From contig NZ_FCOL02000015.1 of the NCBI RefSeq assembly GCF_001544515.1, positions 62,001 to 126,000 of the forward strand: a stretch of DNA of 64,000 bases, given 5' to 3'. The stretch comes from Caballeronia terrestris. Lineage in GTDB: Bacteria > Pseudomonadota > Gammaproteobacteria > Burkholderiales > Burkholderiaceae. Shown one piece after another: positions 1 to 8,416 of this stretch (position 1 is its first letter; each line of letters starts with the position of its first letter). The notes under the pieces were generated by a model. That model saw only the letters and a program-made list of their open reading frames with translations, was not told the origin of the DNA and made no database searches. Made by a program: the position numbers and the translations under genes.

Positions 1-22
1 CGCGCCTTAAAACGCAGGGCGC

Positions 23-469
23 TCACCCTTGCGCCTGCGCCAGCCGCGTTATGAGCGCGGTCAAATGCGTGGGCTCCTGCCCTTTCTGGCAGTACCCGTC
101 GAATTCGTGATTCGTGAGATGCCTGCGCACCTCGGATTCATCGAGCGCCGTGAACGCAATGATCGCGATGGGACTCGTGCGTTCATCGTGCCGCAGTGCG
201 AGCGCTGCCTGGAATCCGTTGCACTCCGGCATCGAAATATCCATGATGACCACATCCGGATTCCAGTCGGTGCCCATCTGGATCGCCTCCGTGCCGCCGT
301 ATGCCAGGCGGCACTCCATCCCCTCGAAAGATAAATAGGCTGCCAGCGCCTCGGCGGCACTAGCGTTGTCATCGACGACCAGTACGCGCAATTGCGACGA
401 ATCAGCCTGCACGAGCCGTTCGGTCCAGGGGTGACACCTTCCTGAATGTGAATGTCGGTCCGAGGTCAT
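23..469 (-). CDS. Single-domain response regulator (CheY-like receiver)
   Basis: The 148-residue protein is essentially one receiver domain behind a short N-terminal tail of about 27 residues. The acidic pair is D33/D34, the phospho-acceptor is D77 in VVIMD, the switch residue is T107 in IAFTAL and the conserved lysine is K129. No output domain follows, so it probably signals by protein-protein contact, as CheY or CheY-like relay proteins do. No histidine kinase is visible beside it, although one could lie outside the window. It ends near the left edge and is followed on the other side by the unrelated GntR gene. The receiver assignment is firm; the partner is unknown. Confidence 0.88.
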   Translation of the reverse strand: MTSDRHSHSGRCHPWTERLVQADSSQLRVLVVDDNASAAEALAAYLSFEGMECRLAYGGTEAIQMGTDWNPDVVIMDISMPECNGFQAALALRHDERTSPIAIIAFTALDESEVRRHLTNHEFDGYCQKGQEPTHLTALITRLAQAQG

Positions 470-530
470 GGCTTCGCTCCCATTGTTTTTTTTAATAGAG
501 CATGCGCCATACCAGCCGGACTTGGCCGCG

Positions 531-1262
531 CTAGACGTCCGACCGCTTGAGACGCATCGCGACTGAAAAGCGCTCGGCAGGATGGACGCTGATCGATATC
601 TCGAATGTCGCGCCGGACGAGTCCAGATAGCGCCGCACGATTTCGAGTGCGGCCGTGCCTTTTTCGACGCGCAACCGTTCTGCCATCTCCTGTGACACCA
701 ATACCGCCTGCACGCCCTGCTGGATCTCCGCGATGCTGCGTCCGTGGCGCGCCTCGATCAGCGAACTGATCAGCGTGCCGGGCTCTTCGCGCGCGGCTTC
801 GGCCACGTCGATGTAGTCGGGATCGATGTAGACATCCGTCCATCCGACGGGCGGGCTGTCCTTGCCGCCATCGATACGCAGGCTGGATATACGTAGCCAG
901 CGCGCGCCATCCGCGCACTTCAACGTCTTCGCGAGCTTGCCTTCCGCGACGATCTCCTCCACCGATTGCACCAGCCGCAAGTGCTCCGAGCCGAACTGCA
1001 CGAGGTCATCCACCGAGGCGAGCGTCGGCCGGAAATCATTTCGCGGACGCGCCGATTCGACCCGCGTGCCCGCGTTCTTGCGCCTAGAGACCAGTCCCAT
1101 TTGTTGCAATTCGTGCAACGCGGCCCGCACCGTGTGACGGCTCGTCTGGTACTGATCGCGTAGTTCGAGTTCCGTCGGCAGCACCGAGCCCACTGGATAA
1201 CGGCCGGAGGCGATCGCCTCGGTCAACTCTCGGGCGATGTCGGCGAAATGCGGTCTGTTCAT
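531..1262 (-). CDS. GntR-family transcriptional regulator with UTRA domain (HutC type)
   Basis: This 243-residue protein has an N-terminal winged helix (about residues 5-72, containing ELRDQYQTSRHTVRAALHEL) and a C-terminal UTRA ligand-binding domain (about 85-240). The start at MNRPHF gives the usual family length; the frame stays open far upstream only because it is antisense to the next gene. It is divergent from the lyase and symporter genes. The intergenic region carries two perfect 16-bp palindromes, which are likely its operators, so it probably autoregulates and represses the lyase-transporter operon. The ligand is unknown but is expected to be the transported organic acid or a lyase product. 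Confidence 0.9.
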   Translation of the reverse strand: MNRPHFADIARELTEAIASGRYPVGSVLPTELELRDQYQTSRHTVRAALHELQQMGLVSRRKNAGTRVESARPRNDFRPTLASVDDLVQFGSEHLRLVQSVEEIVAEGKLAKTLKCADGARWLRISSLRIDGGKDSPPVGWTDVYIDPDYIDVAEAAREEPGTLISSLIEARHGRSIAEIQQGVQAVLVSQEMAERLRVEKGTAALEIVRRYLDSSGATFEISISVHPAERFSVAMRLKRSDV

Positions 1263-1311
1263 AGTCGTGTTGTGCGTCTTTGCGTGGCTAGGGTAAATCA
1301 TAGCTTGTTGC

Positions 1312-1351
1312 ATATGTTCGAACATATTAATCTGCATATGTCCGGACATAT
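1312..1351. promoter_or_regulatory. Pair of palindromic operators in the GntR/lyase divergent promoter
   Basis: Two perfect 16-bp palindromes, ATATGTTCGAACATAT (1312-1327) and ATATGTCCGGACATAT (1336-1351), differ only at the central bases. Their centres are 24 bp apart, a little over two helical turns. They lie 50-90 bp upstream of both divergent start codons. GntR/HutC dimers bind such palindromes, so these are probable operators of the adjacent regulator. The sites are directly visible; the assignment to this protein is inference. Confidence 0.8.
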
Positions 1352-1406
1352 TGAGCGTTTTTGCTCTGACTGCTCCGTCCCTTTCCCGCATATCCGTGAG
1401 GTCGCA

Positions 1407-2777
1407 ATGACGAGTCGCACTATTCCGATGGCCAGCACCGTGGTCGATTCCATCCTGTTCCGTGACGCGTTCGGCACCGCGAAGATGCGCGCGCTCTTCT
1501 CCGATCACGCGCTCGTGCAGCGCTATATCGAAGTGGAAGTCGCGCTGGCGAAGGCCGAGGCGCGCGTCGGCGTGATTCCCGCCGATGCCGCGCAGGTCAT
1601 CGCGCGCGAATCGACGATTGAGCGGATCGACTTCGACCACATGCGCGAGGAAACCGACATCGTCGGCTATCCGATCCTGCCGCTCGTGCACCAGATGGTC
1701 GAAATGTGCGGCGACGCCGGGCGCTACGTGCACTGGGGCGCGACCACGCAGGACATCATGGACACGGCGGTCGCGCTGCAAGTGCGCGATGCGCTCGACG
1801 TGATCGACGGCGACATTCGCGAGTTGCGGGCGATCCTCGTTGATCTTGCGAAGAAGCATCGCGACACGCCGATGGCCGGCCGCACGCATTTGCAGCAGGC
1901 GCTGCCCGTCACGTTCGGCTACAAGGTCGTCATCTGGCTCGCGATGTTCGACCGGCATCAACAGCGCCTCGCAGAACTGCGGCCGCGCGTGGCGGTGGTC
2001 GAATTCGCGGGCGCGGCAGGCACGCTGGCATCGCTCGGCGACAAGGGCTTCGAGGTGCAGAAGGCGCTCGCCGAGGAACTGAAGCTCGGCGTCCCGGCGA
2101 CGACCTGGCACGTCGCCCGCGACGGTTTCGCCGAAGCGGTCAATCTGCTCGCACTCGTGACGGGCTCGCTCGGCAAGATCGCGCTCGACATCATGATCAT
2201 GGCGTCCACCGAGTTCGCCGAAGTGTACGAGCCGTTCGTCAAGGGCCGCGGTGCGAGCAGCACGATGCCGCAAAAGCGCAATCCGATTTCGAGCGAACTG
2301 ATGCTCGCCGCAGCCAAGGCGGTACGCCAGCACGCGGGCCTGATGGTCGACGCGATGATCCAGGACTTCGAGCGCGCGACCGGCCCGTGGCACGCGGAAT
2401 GGATCGCGATCCCCGAGAGTTTCATTCTGTCAGCGGGCGCGCTGCATCAGGCGAAGTTCGCGCTCGGCGGCTTGATCGTCGATACGGAGCGCATGAAGCA
2501 CAACCTCGGCATCACGAAGGGGCTGATCGTCGCGGAGGCCGTCATGATGGGCATGGCGCCGTTCACGGGCCGCCAGCAGGCGCACGACATCGTCTACGAC
2601 GCGTGCCGCACCGTCAACGAAATGGGCGGCACGCTCGCCGAGGCGCTCGCGGCGCTGCCCGAGGTCACGAAGCACTTCGACCGCGCCGAGATCGATCGCA
2701 TGACCGATCCCGCCAACTATCTCGGCCTCGCTCCGCGCATGGTCGACCGAGCCATCGAACTGTCGAGCGGCATCTGA
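1407..2777 (+). CDS. Fumarase/aspartase-superfamily lyase (3-carboxy-cis,cis-muconate cycloisomerase/adenylosuccinate lyase-like)
   Basis: The 456-residue protein has the three conserved blocks of the superfamily: HWGATTQD (109-116), GRTHLQQALP with H161 (158-167) and the signature loop GASSTMPQKRNP (282-293). Members cleave C-N or C-O bonds to release fumarate, or cyclise muconates. Length and motif wording resemble PcaB and adenylosuccinate-lyase-like catabolic enzymes more than purine PurB. No protocatechuate genes are nearby. It is followed 23 bp later by a dicarboxylate symporter and is controlled by a divergent GntR. That context fits breakdown of an imported N-succinyl or dicarboxylate-type compound, but the substrate cannot be read from sequence. 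ATG 1407 was chosen over upstream in-frame starts because of length and the GAGGT just upstream. Confidence 0.82.
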   Translation: MTSRTIPMASTVVDSILFRDAFGTAKMRALFSDHALVQRYIEVEVALAKAEARVGVIPADAAQVIARESTIERIDFDHMREETDIVGYPILPLVHQMVEMCGDAGRYVHWGATTQDIMDTAVALQVRDALDVIDGDIRELRAILVDLAKKHRDTPMAGRTHLQQALPVTFGYKVVIWLAMFDRHQQRLAELRPRVAVVEFAGAAGTLASLGDKGFEVQKALAEELKLGVPATTWHVARDGFAEAVNLLALVTGSLGKIALDIMIMASTEFAEVYEPFVKGRGASSTMPQKRNPISSELMLAAAKAVRQHAGLMVDAMIQDFERATGPWHAEWIAIPESFILSAGALHQAKFALGGLIVDTERMKHNLGITKGLIVAEAVMMGMAPFTGRQQAHDIVYDACRTVNEMGGTLAEALAALPEVTKHFDRAEIDRMTDPANYLGLAPRMVDRAIELSSGI

Positions 2778-2800
2778 CCCGCGACGTGGAGGAGCACACC

Positions 2801-4216
2801 ATGAACAACGAAATCGCATCACGTGACGAGTCGATCGTCGCGCCGCCGAAGAAGCTGCCGTGGTATCGCAAGCTCGGCATGCAAGTGTTGCTGTCGCTCG
2901 TGCTGGGCATCGCGGTCGGGCTGATCTTTCCGAAGTTCGCCGCGCAACTGAAGGTGATGGGCGATATCTTTCTCTCGCTGATCAAGGCGGGCGTCGCGCC
3001 GCTCGTGTTCCTCACGATCGTGCACGGCATCGCATCGGCCGGCGACGTGAAGAGTGCGGGACGCGTCGGCTGGCGCGCGATCGTCTACTTCGAAGTCGTC
3101 TCGACGATCGCGCTGATGGTCGGTCTGCTCGCGGGCAACCTGCTGCAGATCGGCAAGGGCATGACGTCGGTTGCAGTCGGCGCCGTGCCCGCGACGGCCG
3201 CGAAAGCCGCGCCGCAGGGCTTCACCGAGTTCATCATGCACGTCGTGCCGGACAACTTCATCGGTGCGTTCGCGAAGGGCGAATTGCTGCAGGTGGTGGT
3301 GCTCGCGGTGATGGTCGGCATCGGCATCCTCGCGATTCCCGAACGGCGGCGCGTGCGGATCAACGAAGGGCTCGACCTCGTCTCCGAAGTGCTGTTCTCG
3401 TTCATCAACCTCGTGATGAAGCTCGCGCCGCTCGGCACGTTCGGCGCGGTCGCTTACTCGGTGGGCAGCAATGGCACGGCTGTGCTGATCGCGCTTGCCC
3501 AGCTCGTGCTCAGCTTCTACGGCGTGGTGTTCCTGTTCATCGTCGTCGTGATGGGATTGATCGCGAAGCTCGCGGGCTTCTCCCTCTGGCGCTTCCTGCG
3601 CTATATCAAGGACGAGATCTTCATCGTGCTCGGCACGGCTTCATCGGAAAGCGCGCTGCCGCGTCTTTTGATCAAGCTCGAACGGCTCGGATGCGCGAAG
3701 CAGACGGTCGGCCTCGTGCTGCCGACGGGGTACGCGTTCAATCTCGACGGCACCTCGCTCTTCATGTCGATGGGCGTGATGTTCATCGCTCATGCGTATG
3801 GTGTGCCGATCACGCTCGAACATCAGATCGGCATCCTGTTGCTGATGCTGCTGACTTCGAAGGGCGCGGCAACGGTATCGGGCGGATCGTTCGTCGTGTT
3901 CGCGGCCACGGTGACATCGACGGGCATCCTGCCGGTCGAAGGACTCGCGGTGATCTTCGGCGTGTACCGCTTCATGTCGATGGCGATCGCGACATGCAAC
4001 ACCATCGGCAACAGCCTCGCGACGGTCGTCATCGCCAAGTGGTCGCGCACGTATGACGCGAGCGTCGCCGAGCGGCATCTTTATCCGGAGCGTTATCCGG
4101 AGACGGCATCGGCCGATGCTAGTCTCGCTGACGGCAACCTGCTGCCCGAAGACATGAACGACGCGAATCCGCATCCTGCCGGTATTTCGATGACGAGCGC
4201 GGGCACCACGCGTTGA
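2801..4216 (+). CDS. Dicarboxylate/amino acid:cation symporter (DctA/GltP family)
   Basis: The 471-residue membrane protein belongs to the DAACS family. It shows the serine-rich re-entrant motif in GTASSESALPRL, the GYAFNLDGTSLF motif and the second hairpin region LTSKGAATVSGG, all typical of cation-coupled uptake of C4-dicarboxylates or acidic amino acids across the inner membrane. The start at 2801 has a strong GGAGGAG at 2788-2794; the gene begins 23 bp after the lyase stop, so the two are probably co-transcribed. It likely imports the substrate of the lyase, or the fumarate-like product family. The C-terminal tail after about residue 430 is hydrophilic and variable. Confidence 0.9.
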   Translation: MNNEIASRDESIVAPPKKLPWYRKLGMQVLLSLVLGIAVGLIFPKFAAQLKVMGDIFLSLIKAGVAPLVFLTIVHGIASAGDVKSAGRVGWRAIVYFEVVSTIALMVGLLAGNLLQIGKGMTSVAVGAVPATAAKAAPQGFTEFIMHVVPDNFIGAFAKGELLQVVVLAVMVGIGILAIPERRRVRINEGLDLVSEVLFSFINLVMKLAPLGTFGAVAYSVGSNGTAVLIALAQLVLSFYGVVFLFIVVVMGLIAKLAGFSLWRFLRYIKDEIFIVLGTASSESALPRLLIKLERLGCAKQTVGLVLPTGYAFNLDGTSLFMSMGVMFIAHAYGVPITLEHQIGILLLMLLTSKGAATVSGGSFVVFAATVTSTGILPVEGLAVIFGVYRFMSMAIATCNTIGNSLATVVIAKWSRTYDASVAERHLYPERYPETASADASLADGNLLPEDMNDANPHPAGISMTSAGTTR

Positions 4217-4225
4217 GCATGCGAT

Positions 4226-4250
4226 GCCCGCGCTACGTCAGCGGGCGTTA
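4226..4250. terminator. Weak hairpin between convergent genes
   Basis: GCCCGC (4226-4231) pairs with GCGGGC (4241-4246) over a 9-nt loop in the 31-bp gap between the symporter and the convergent hydrolase. There is no clear T-run on either strand, so it is only a candidate bidirectional terminator. Confidence 0.35.
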
Positions 4251-5042
4251 CTGCTGAGCATGCTTCGCCGCATCCTCGATCACAGCGGCGACCTGCTGCG
4301 GGCGCGACTCGTACACCGAGTGACTTGCGCCCGGAATGACCGTCGTGTGGCTATGCGCCCGCTCGTAGTACCAGCGTTCGAGATCGGGATTGATGATCTT
4401 GTCATTGGCGGCGACGATGCCCCAGCTCGGCTTCGTCGTCCACGCGGCGGCGGTCAGCGGCGTGCTGAACACTTTCGCCGCGGTCAGGATCTGGCCGTGC
4501 GATTCGAATTGCGCTTGGCTAAGCGGCAGATCGGCCGCGAAGTCTTTCGGAAACACAGCGGGATTGAGGTACGTGTAGCCGTCAGCGGTCTTCTCTACCG
4601 CACCCGCCTGTTTCGACGTATAGCTCGGCGTCTTCTTGCCGAGCGACCCTTCATCCTCGCCGACATTCGGCGCATGCGCTGCGACATACACAAGCCCGAC
4701 GATCTTCGGATCGACGCCGGCTTCCGTGATGACGGAGCCGCCGTAACTGTGGCCGACGAGGATCGCCGGGCCGTCTTGCAGATCGATCACGCGCTTGGCT
4801 GCGGCGACGTCGTCTTCGAGTGAGGTCAGCGGTTCCTGCACGAGGCTGACGTGATAGCCGTCCTTGGTCAGGATGTCGTAGACCGGCTTCCAGCCCGATC
4901 CATCCACCCAGGCACCATGAACGAGCACGATGTTTTTGACAGGCCCGTGGGCCGGTTGAGCATCCTGCGCCATCGCGCCTGCGGATGCAAAGAAAGAAAC
5001 CGACAAGGCGATAACCGATGCTGCGCGCGGCAAGAGTTTCAC
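4248..5042 (-). CDS. Secreted alpha/beta hydrolase
   Basis: A GTG start at 5042 (SD GGAG a few bases upstream) gives 264 residues with a clear signal peptide ending at about AGAMA-QDA (residue 25). The mature part is an alpha/beta hydrolase: oxyanion segment VHGAWVDGSGW (41-51), nucleophile elbow GHSYGG with S99, and catalytic His in GASHSVYE near the C-terminus. It resembles the esterase/salicylate-esterase-like family often annotated simply as alpha/beta fold hydrolase. It is exported, probably to the periplasm. No pathway context is seen; it is convergent with the symporter. Starting further upstream would bury the signal peptide. Confidence 0.85.
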   Translation of the reverse strand: MKLLPRAASVIALSVSFFASAGAMAQDAQPAHGPVKNIVLVHGAWVDGSGWKPVYDILTKDGYHVSLVQEPLTSLEDDVAAAKRVIDLQDGPAILVGHSYGGSVITEAGVDPKIVGLVYVAAHAPNVGEDEGSLGKKTPSYTSKQAGAVEKTADGYTYLNPAVFPKDFAADLPLSQAQFESHGQILTAAKVFSTPLTAAAWTTKPSWGIVAANDKIINPDLERWYYERAHSHTTVIPGASHSVYESRPQQVAAVIEDAAKHAQQ

Positions 5043-5139
5043 GGGTGACTCCAAAATGCTAAAGGGGTGAGACGCTAAAGTGATAGGACGGTTCGACGCT
5101 GCGCGCACGGCTCGTGCCGCAGCATCATGACCTGGCCAC

Positions 5140-5481
5140 TCAGCTTCCGAAGTACAGGTTGCAGAAGCTCGCCGGTCCCACGCATGCCGACTTCATGGCG
5201 ACGCGAGCAGGTTTGCCGGATGCCGACGACGTATCCGCGACGCCGCCGTAGCTTTGCTTGCCTTGATCGTCCTGCTTGGCGATCTTCGCTTCAGCGGCTT
5301 GAACGTCTTGCGGGTAGTAAGGGTCGCTGGCGAGCGCCGGGTTGTAGCCGGCCTGCTCGACACGCACCAGATCAGCGCGCACTTCCGCACGCGTGACCGG
5401 ATCGTTCGATTGCGCGAAGCTCACGGCGGGGGCGGCGAAAACGCCGGCGGCAACAGCGAGGCAAACGAAGAGGTTCTTCAT
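5140..5481 (-). CDS. Secreted DUF4148-family protein
   Basis: The 113-residue protein begins with a signal peptide (MKNLFVCLAVAAGVFAAPAVSFAQ) followed by the DUF4148 pattern: TRAEVRADLVRVEQAGYNPA, then DPYYPQDVQAAEAKIA. This family is expanded in Burkholderiaceae and has no known function. The ATG at 5481 is preferred to the one at 5490 because AAGGAG lies 10 bp before it. An unusual feature is the C-terminal tail with two cysteines (SACVGPASFCNLYFGS), which could form a disulphide in the periplasm. It stands alone. Confidence 0.85.
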   Translation of the reverse strand: MKNLFVCLAVAAGVFAAPAVSFAQSNDPVTRAEVRADLVRVEQAGYNPALASDPYYPQDVQAAEAKIAKQDDQGKQSYGGVADTSSASGKPARVAMKSACVGPASFCNLYFGS

Positions 5482-5891
5482 GGCAGTCATACTCCTTAGA
5501 TGGGTGGGCGATTCTTTTGTCGAACATCGGGTTTTAATGACACTGCAAACACATCTGCCGTCCTGGTGATGTGAACACCGCTAGCGATTCATCCATTCCA
5601 CGCTTGCCAAAAAATTTTTGATTCGGGCTTTGCGGCTTGAAGCGTTACGGTGAATGCAGTCTAGGCCGAGGCCGATGCGAGACCAATCGCTACAAAGGCA
5701 CGTGTATGCGGAACGATCGTTGGATCAGCCGATACTTCGAGATGGATTGAGCGCAGGGTCGAGCGACCATGCACATGTAAAGAATCACGCCCGAGGATGA
5801 GCGGATAAGCCACGCGTCTTAGCGACCTATACGAAGGTATGGATCGCTCGTCTTTCTAAATGACGCGGCGACGATGACGTCGCCATAAGAC
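5482..5891. other. 410-bp intergenic region without a recognised gene
   Basis: No convincing reading frame or RNA gene was found. It should contain the promoter of the DUF4148 gene at its left side. At its right side GGCGAC (5867-5872) and GTCGCC (5879-5884) form a small hairpin just downstream of the PepSY gene stop, without a T-run. Confidence 0.5.
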
Positions 5892-7088
5892 TCAGGAGGT
5901 GATCGATCCTTGACGCGCGGCGCGCACGGGCGCCGCCGCCGCCCGGCGACGCGCCGAGCGCTTGCGCAGCCAGATCATGAGACCGGTCGCGCTAAGCACC
6001 GCGACCGCGACGCCTACCACGCTGATCAGAATGCGTCCGGGAAGTCCGATGATGCGTCCCGAGTGCAGCGGGAATTGCGCCTGCATGAAGATGTCGCCGG
6101 CAGAGCCGCGGCCGGGAATGTTCGAGCCGGCCAGCTCGCCCGTGTTGGCGTTGTAGTAGAGCCACGCGTTGCCGAGGCCCACGTCGCCGTGATCGTGGCC
6201 CGGCGCGAAAAACCCCACCGCGTATCCATGCAGCGGCGCCGCGTAAAACAGCGCACCAGGCGCCTCCGCAATCCCGTGCGCCTTGCCGTCAACGACCGCC
6301 TTGACGAGCACCTGTTCGCGCGTGAGCGGCACCGCGCCTGCTTCGGCCGAACGCGCGAGTTCGGGATTGGTGAGCATCGTCGGCGCGAGCTTCGAAAGCG
6401 TCGAAACGATGGGCCGCATGGCCGGCTCGCCGAGGTTCATCGATATCGACGTCAGCGCCATCATCAGGAGCAGACCCCAGATCCACACGCCGCCCGAGCG
6501 ATGCAAGTCGAACGTGAGCGCGTAGCCGCCGCGCTGCACGCGAAACGCAAACGACTTGCGCCATGCCTTGACGCTCGGAAACGAGAGGACCAGCGCGATC
6601 GCGCTATCGAAGAACCACACGATGCCCGCGATGCCAAGCAGCCACGTCCCGAGATCGAAGCCCCCGATGAACGGCAGCAAGTCGATGCGCGCAAGCGACA
6701 CGGCGCCCCATTCGCGGCGCGCTTGAATTTCGCCGGTGGCGGGATCGAGAGCGAGTTGATTGAAGCCGATCGCATACGGCTGGCCGGTCGCCGGATCGGT
6801 GCGCGGCTGAACCATCATCTGCTGCGTGTGGCCTGGCTCGACGCCGAGCGGCAGATACGTGACCTCCACGCGCGGATCGGCGGCTTCGACACGCCGCGCG
6901 AGTTCAAGCGACGGCAACGCGGCGCCATCGGTGTGCGCATAGAACAACGACGGATTGAGCATCGCATCGAGCTCGTGATCCCACGCGATGATCGCGCCGG
7001 TCAGCCCCGATACGAAGAGGAACAGCGCCGTCGCAACGCCGAGCCAGCGATGCAGGCAAACGAGCAGCGGCCTCATGCCCGCAGCCAT
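5892..7088 (-). CDS. PepSY-associated TM-helix protein (iron-uptake-linked PepSY family)
   Basis: The protein of about 398 residues starts with the typical LHRWLGVATALFLFVSGLTGAIIAWDHELD membrane segment region of PepSY-TM proteins. It has further helices in the middle (about 185-230) and near the C-terminus before a basic tail. The family sits in the inner membrane and is usually encoded next to TonB-dependent siderophore receptors, where it is thought to help reduce or release iron. Here only a receptor stump lies beside it. The start is uncertain: TTG 7091, ATG 7088 and ATG 7076 are all in frame and none has a good Shine-Dalgarno, which suggests its upstream region has been disrupted. Confidence 0.82.
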   Translation of the reverse strand: MAAGMRPLLVCLHRWLGVATALFLFVSGLTGAIIAWDHELDAMLNPSLFYAHTDGAALPSLELARRVEAADPRVEVTYLPLGVEPGHTQQMMVQPRTDPATGQPYAIGFNQLALDPATGEIQARREWGAVSLARIDLLPFIGGFDLGTWLLGIAGIVWFFDSAIALVLSFPSVKAWRKSFAFRVQRGGYALTFDLHRSGGVWIWGLLLMMALTSISMNLGEPAMRPIVSTLSKLAPTMLTNPELARSAEAGAVPLTREQVLVKAVVDGKAHGIAEAPGALFYAAPLHGYAVGFFAPGHDHGDVGLGNAWLYYNANTGELAGSNIPGRGSAGDIFMQAQFPLHSGRIIGLPGRILISVVGVAVAVLSATGLMIWLRKRSARRRAAAAPVRAARQGSITS

Positions 7089-7116
7089 CAATCAGACGAA
7101 ACGCGCGTAATAGCTC

Positions 7117-7311
7117 ATGGAAATGCGACCCGGCTACATGCTCGTAAACCTCGGCGCGACTTACGCGACGCGTATCGCAGGACACGGTGTCGCGTTTCGC
7201 GCGGCGATCGACAATCTGACGAATCGCCGCTATTGGGAGTTCCAGTACGCGGATTACATCGCCCCGGGCGAGCCGCGTACGCTGTCGCTCAACGCACGAC
7301 TTGACTTCTGA
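7117..7311 (+). pseudogene. 3' remnant of a TonB-dependent siderophore receptor
   Basis: From the PGY codons at about 7126 the frame encodes the last barrel strands of a ferric-siderophore receptor, including RAAIDNLTNRRYW and a terminal phenylalanine (NARLDF). The full-length receptor at 24749-26938 has the matching segment RAGINNLLNRRYW and also ends in Phe. The frame is closed by TAG at 7111 just upstream, so more than 90% of the receptor (signal peptide, plug, most strands) is missing. The remnant is divergent from the PepSY gene, not in operon with it, which points to a rearrangement. It is too short to make a functional protein. Confidence 0.82.
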
Positions 7312-7387
7312 TCATGCGATAGAGGCGCGCGCTCGCGACCGGCCGACGTATATGATGTCCACGTCAGTCTGAAAGCGAGCATCCGTC

Positions 7388-8296
7388 ATGCGCATCACGC
7401 CCCTTCCCCCGCTTCAATGTCTCGTGGCGTTCGAAGCCGCGGTCCGGCATTCGAGCTTCACCAAAGCCGCAAGCGAACTCCATCTCACGCAAAGCGCGAT
7501 CAGCCGGCAGATACAGCAGCTAGAGGAATTCCTCGGGCGTTCGCTTTTCGTGCGCGAACACCGGTCGTTGCGTCTCACGATCGCAGGAGAAAGTTACGCG
7601 GGGCATGTGCAGTGGCTCCTCGCCAATTGCGCGGAGGCGACGCTCGAAGTCATGAAGCGCTATGGCGATCTCGAACTGACAGTCGCCTGTTCGTCGGGCG
7701 TCGCGGTTTTGTGGCTCACGCCGCGCCTGCCGCATTTTCGCGCGGCCTATCCGAACATCAAGCTGCGCATGATCGTGCGTGATGGACTGGCGTCACTCTC
7801 GCCGGCTGAATTCGATGTCGGCCTCTACTATGCTCGGCAGCACGTCGCGCCGCATTTCACCGCGCGCCGCATCTTCGACGAAGAAGTGTTCCCCGTCTGC
7901 TCGCCCGCCTACTTGCGCGGCCGCGTGCTGAGTCCCGCCGACCTCGCGAATGAAACGCTGCTGATGCAGGAAGACGGCCAGCGACAGTGGATGTCGTGGC
8001 CCGAATGGCTCGCGCTCAATGACGTCGAGATGCAGAAGACACCGCAAGCCGTCACGATCAACCACTACCCGCAACTCGTTCAGATGGCGATCCTCGGGCA
8101 AGGCGTCGTGCTCGGATGGCGCCATATGATCGACGCGTGCATCGACGAGGGCCTTCTCGTTCGCGCGACGCGCGAGTCGGCGAGTCACGGCGGCGGTTAC
8201 TACATCGTGTCGCCGAACGATCGCGCGCAGAACCAGGCTGCACGTCTTTTCACGCGCTGGGTGTTCGAACAGGCGCAGACGCCGCCAACAAACTGA
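7388..8296 (+). CDS. LysR-family transcriptional regulator (GcvA-like)
   Basis: The 302-residue protein has an N-terminal LysR helix-turn-helix (FEAAVRHSSFTKAASELHLT, then QSAISRQIQQLEEFLG) and a C-terminal periplasmic-binding-protein-like effector domain from about residue 92. The N-terminal PLPPLQCLVAFEAA wording is that of the GcvA subgroup. It lies 120 bp upstream of, and in the same direction as, the MHS transporter and amidohydrolase, so it may control them, although LysR genes are more often divergent from their targets. The inducer is unknown. Confidence 0.9.
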   Translation: MRITPLPPLQCLVAFEAAVRHSSFTKAASELHLTQSAISRQIQQLEEFLGRSLFVREHRSLRLTIAGESYAGHVQWLLANCAEATLEVMKRYGDLELTVACSSGVAVLWLTPRLPHFRAAYPNIKLRMIVRDGLASLSPAEFDVGLYYARQHVAPHFTARRIFDEEVFPVCSPAYLRGRVLSPADLANETLLMQEDGQRQWMSWPEWLALNDVEMQKTPQAVTINHYPQLVQMAILGQGVVLGWRHMIDACIDEGLLVRATRESASHGGGYYIVSPNDRAQNQAARLFTRWVFEQAQTPPTN

Positions 8297-8416
8297 ACGC
8301 GTTCGCATGCGCTACACGCATGCAAACATGCGAATCTTTCGTTTCAGAAATAAATCGATGCTCTTCTAGCATGTGAGTCATACGTCGCAGCTCCATCTGA
8401 CCCAAGGAACGACATC

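Noticed and set aside
1263..2393. In-frame upstream extension of the GntR regulator to more than 600 residues
   Set aside because: The extension is antisense to the lyase gene and the promoter palindromes lie within it. The usual GntR/UTRA length begins at 1262.
5910..7304. Open frame of about 460 codons on the plus strand across the PepSY gene
   Set aside because: Shadow of the PepSY gene. The only plus-strand sequence with family likeness is the receptor tail after 7117, in another frame.
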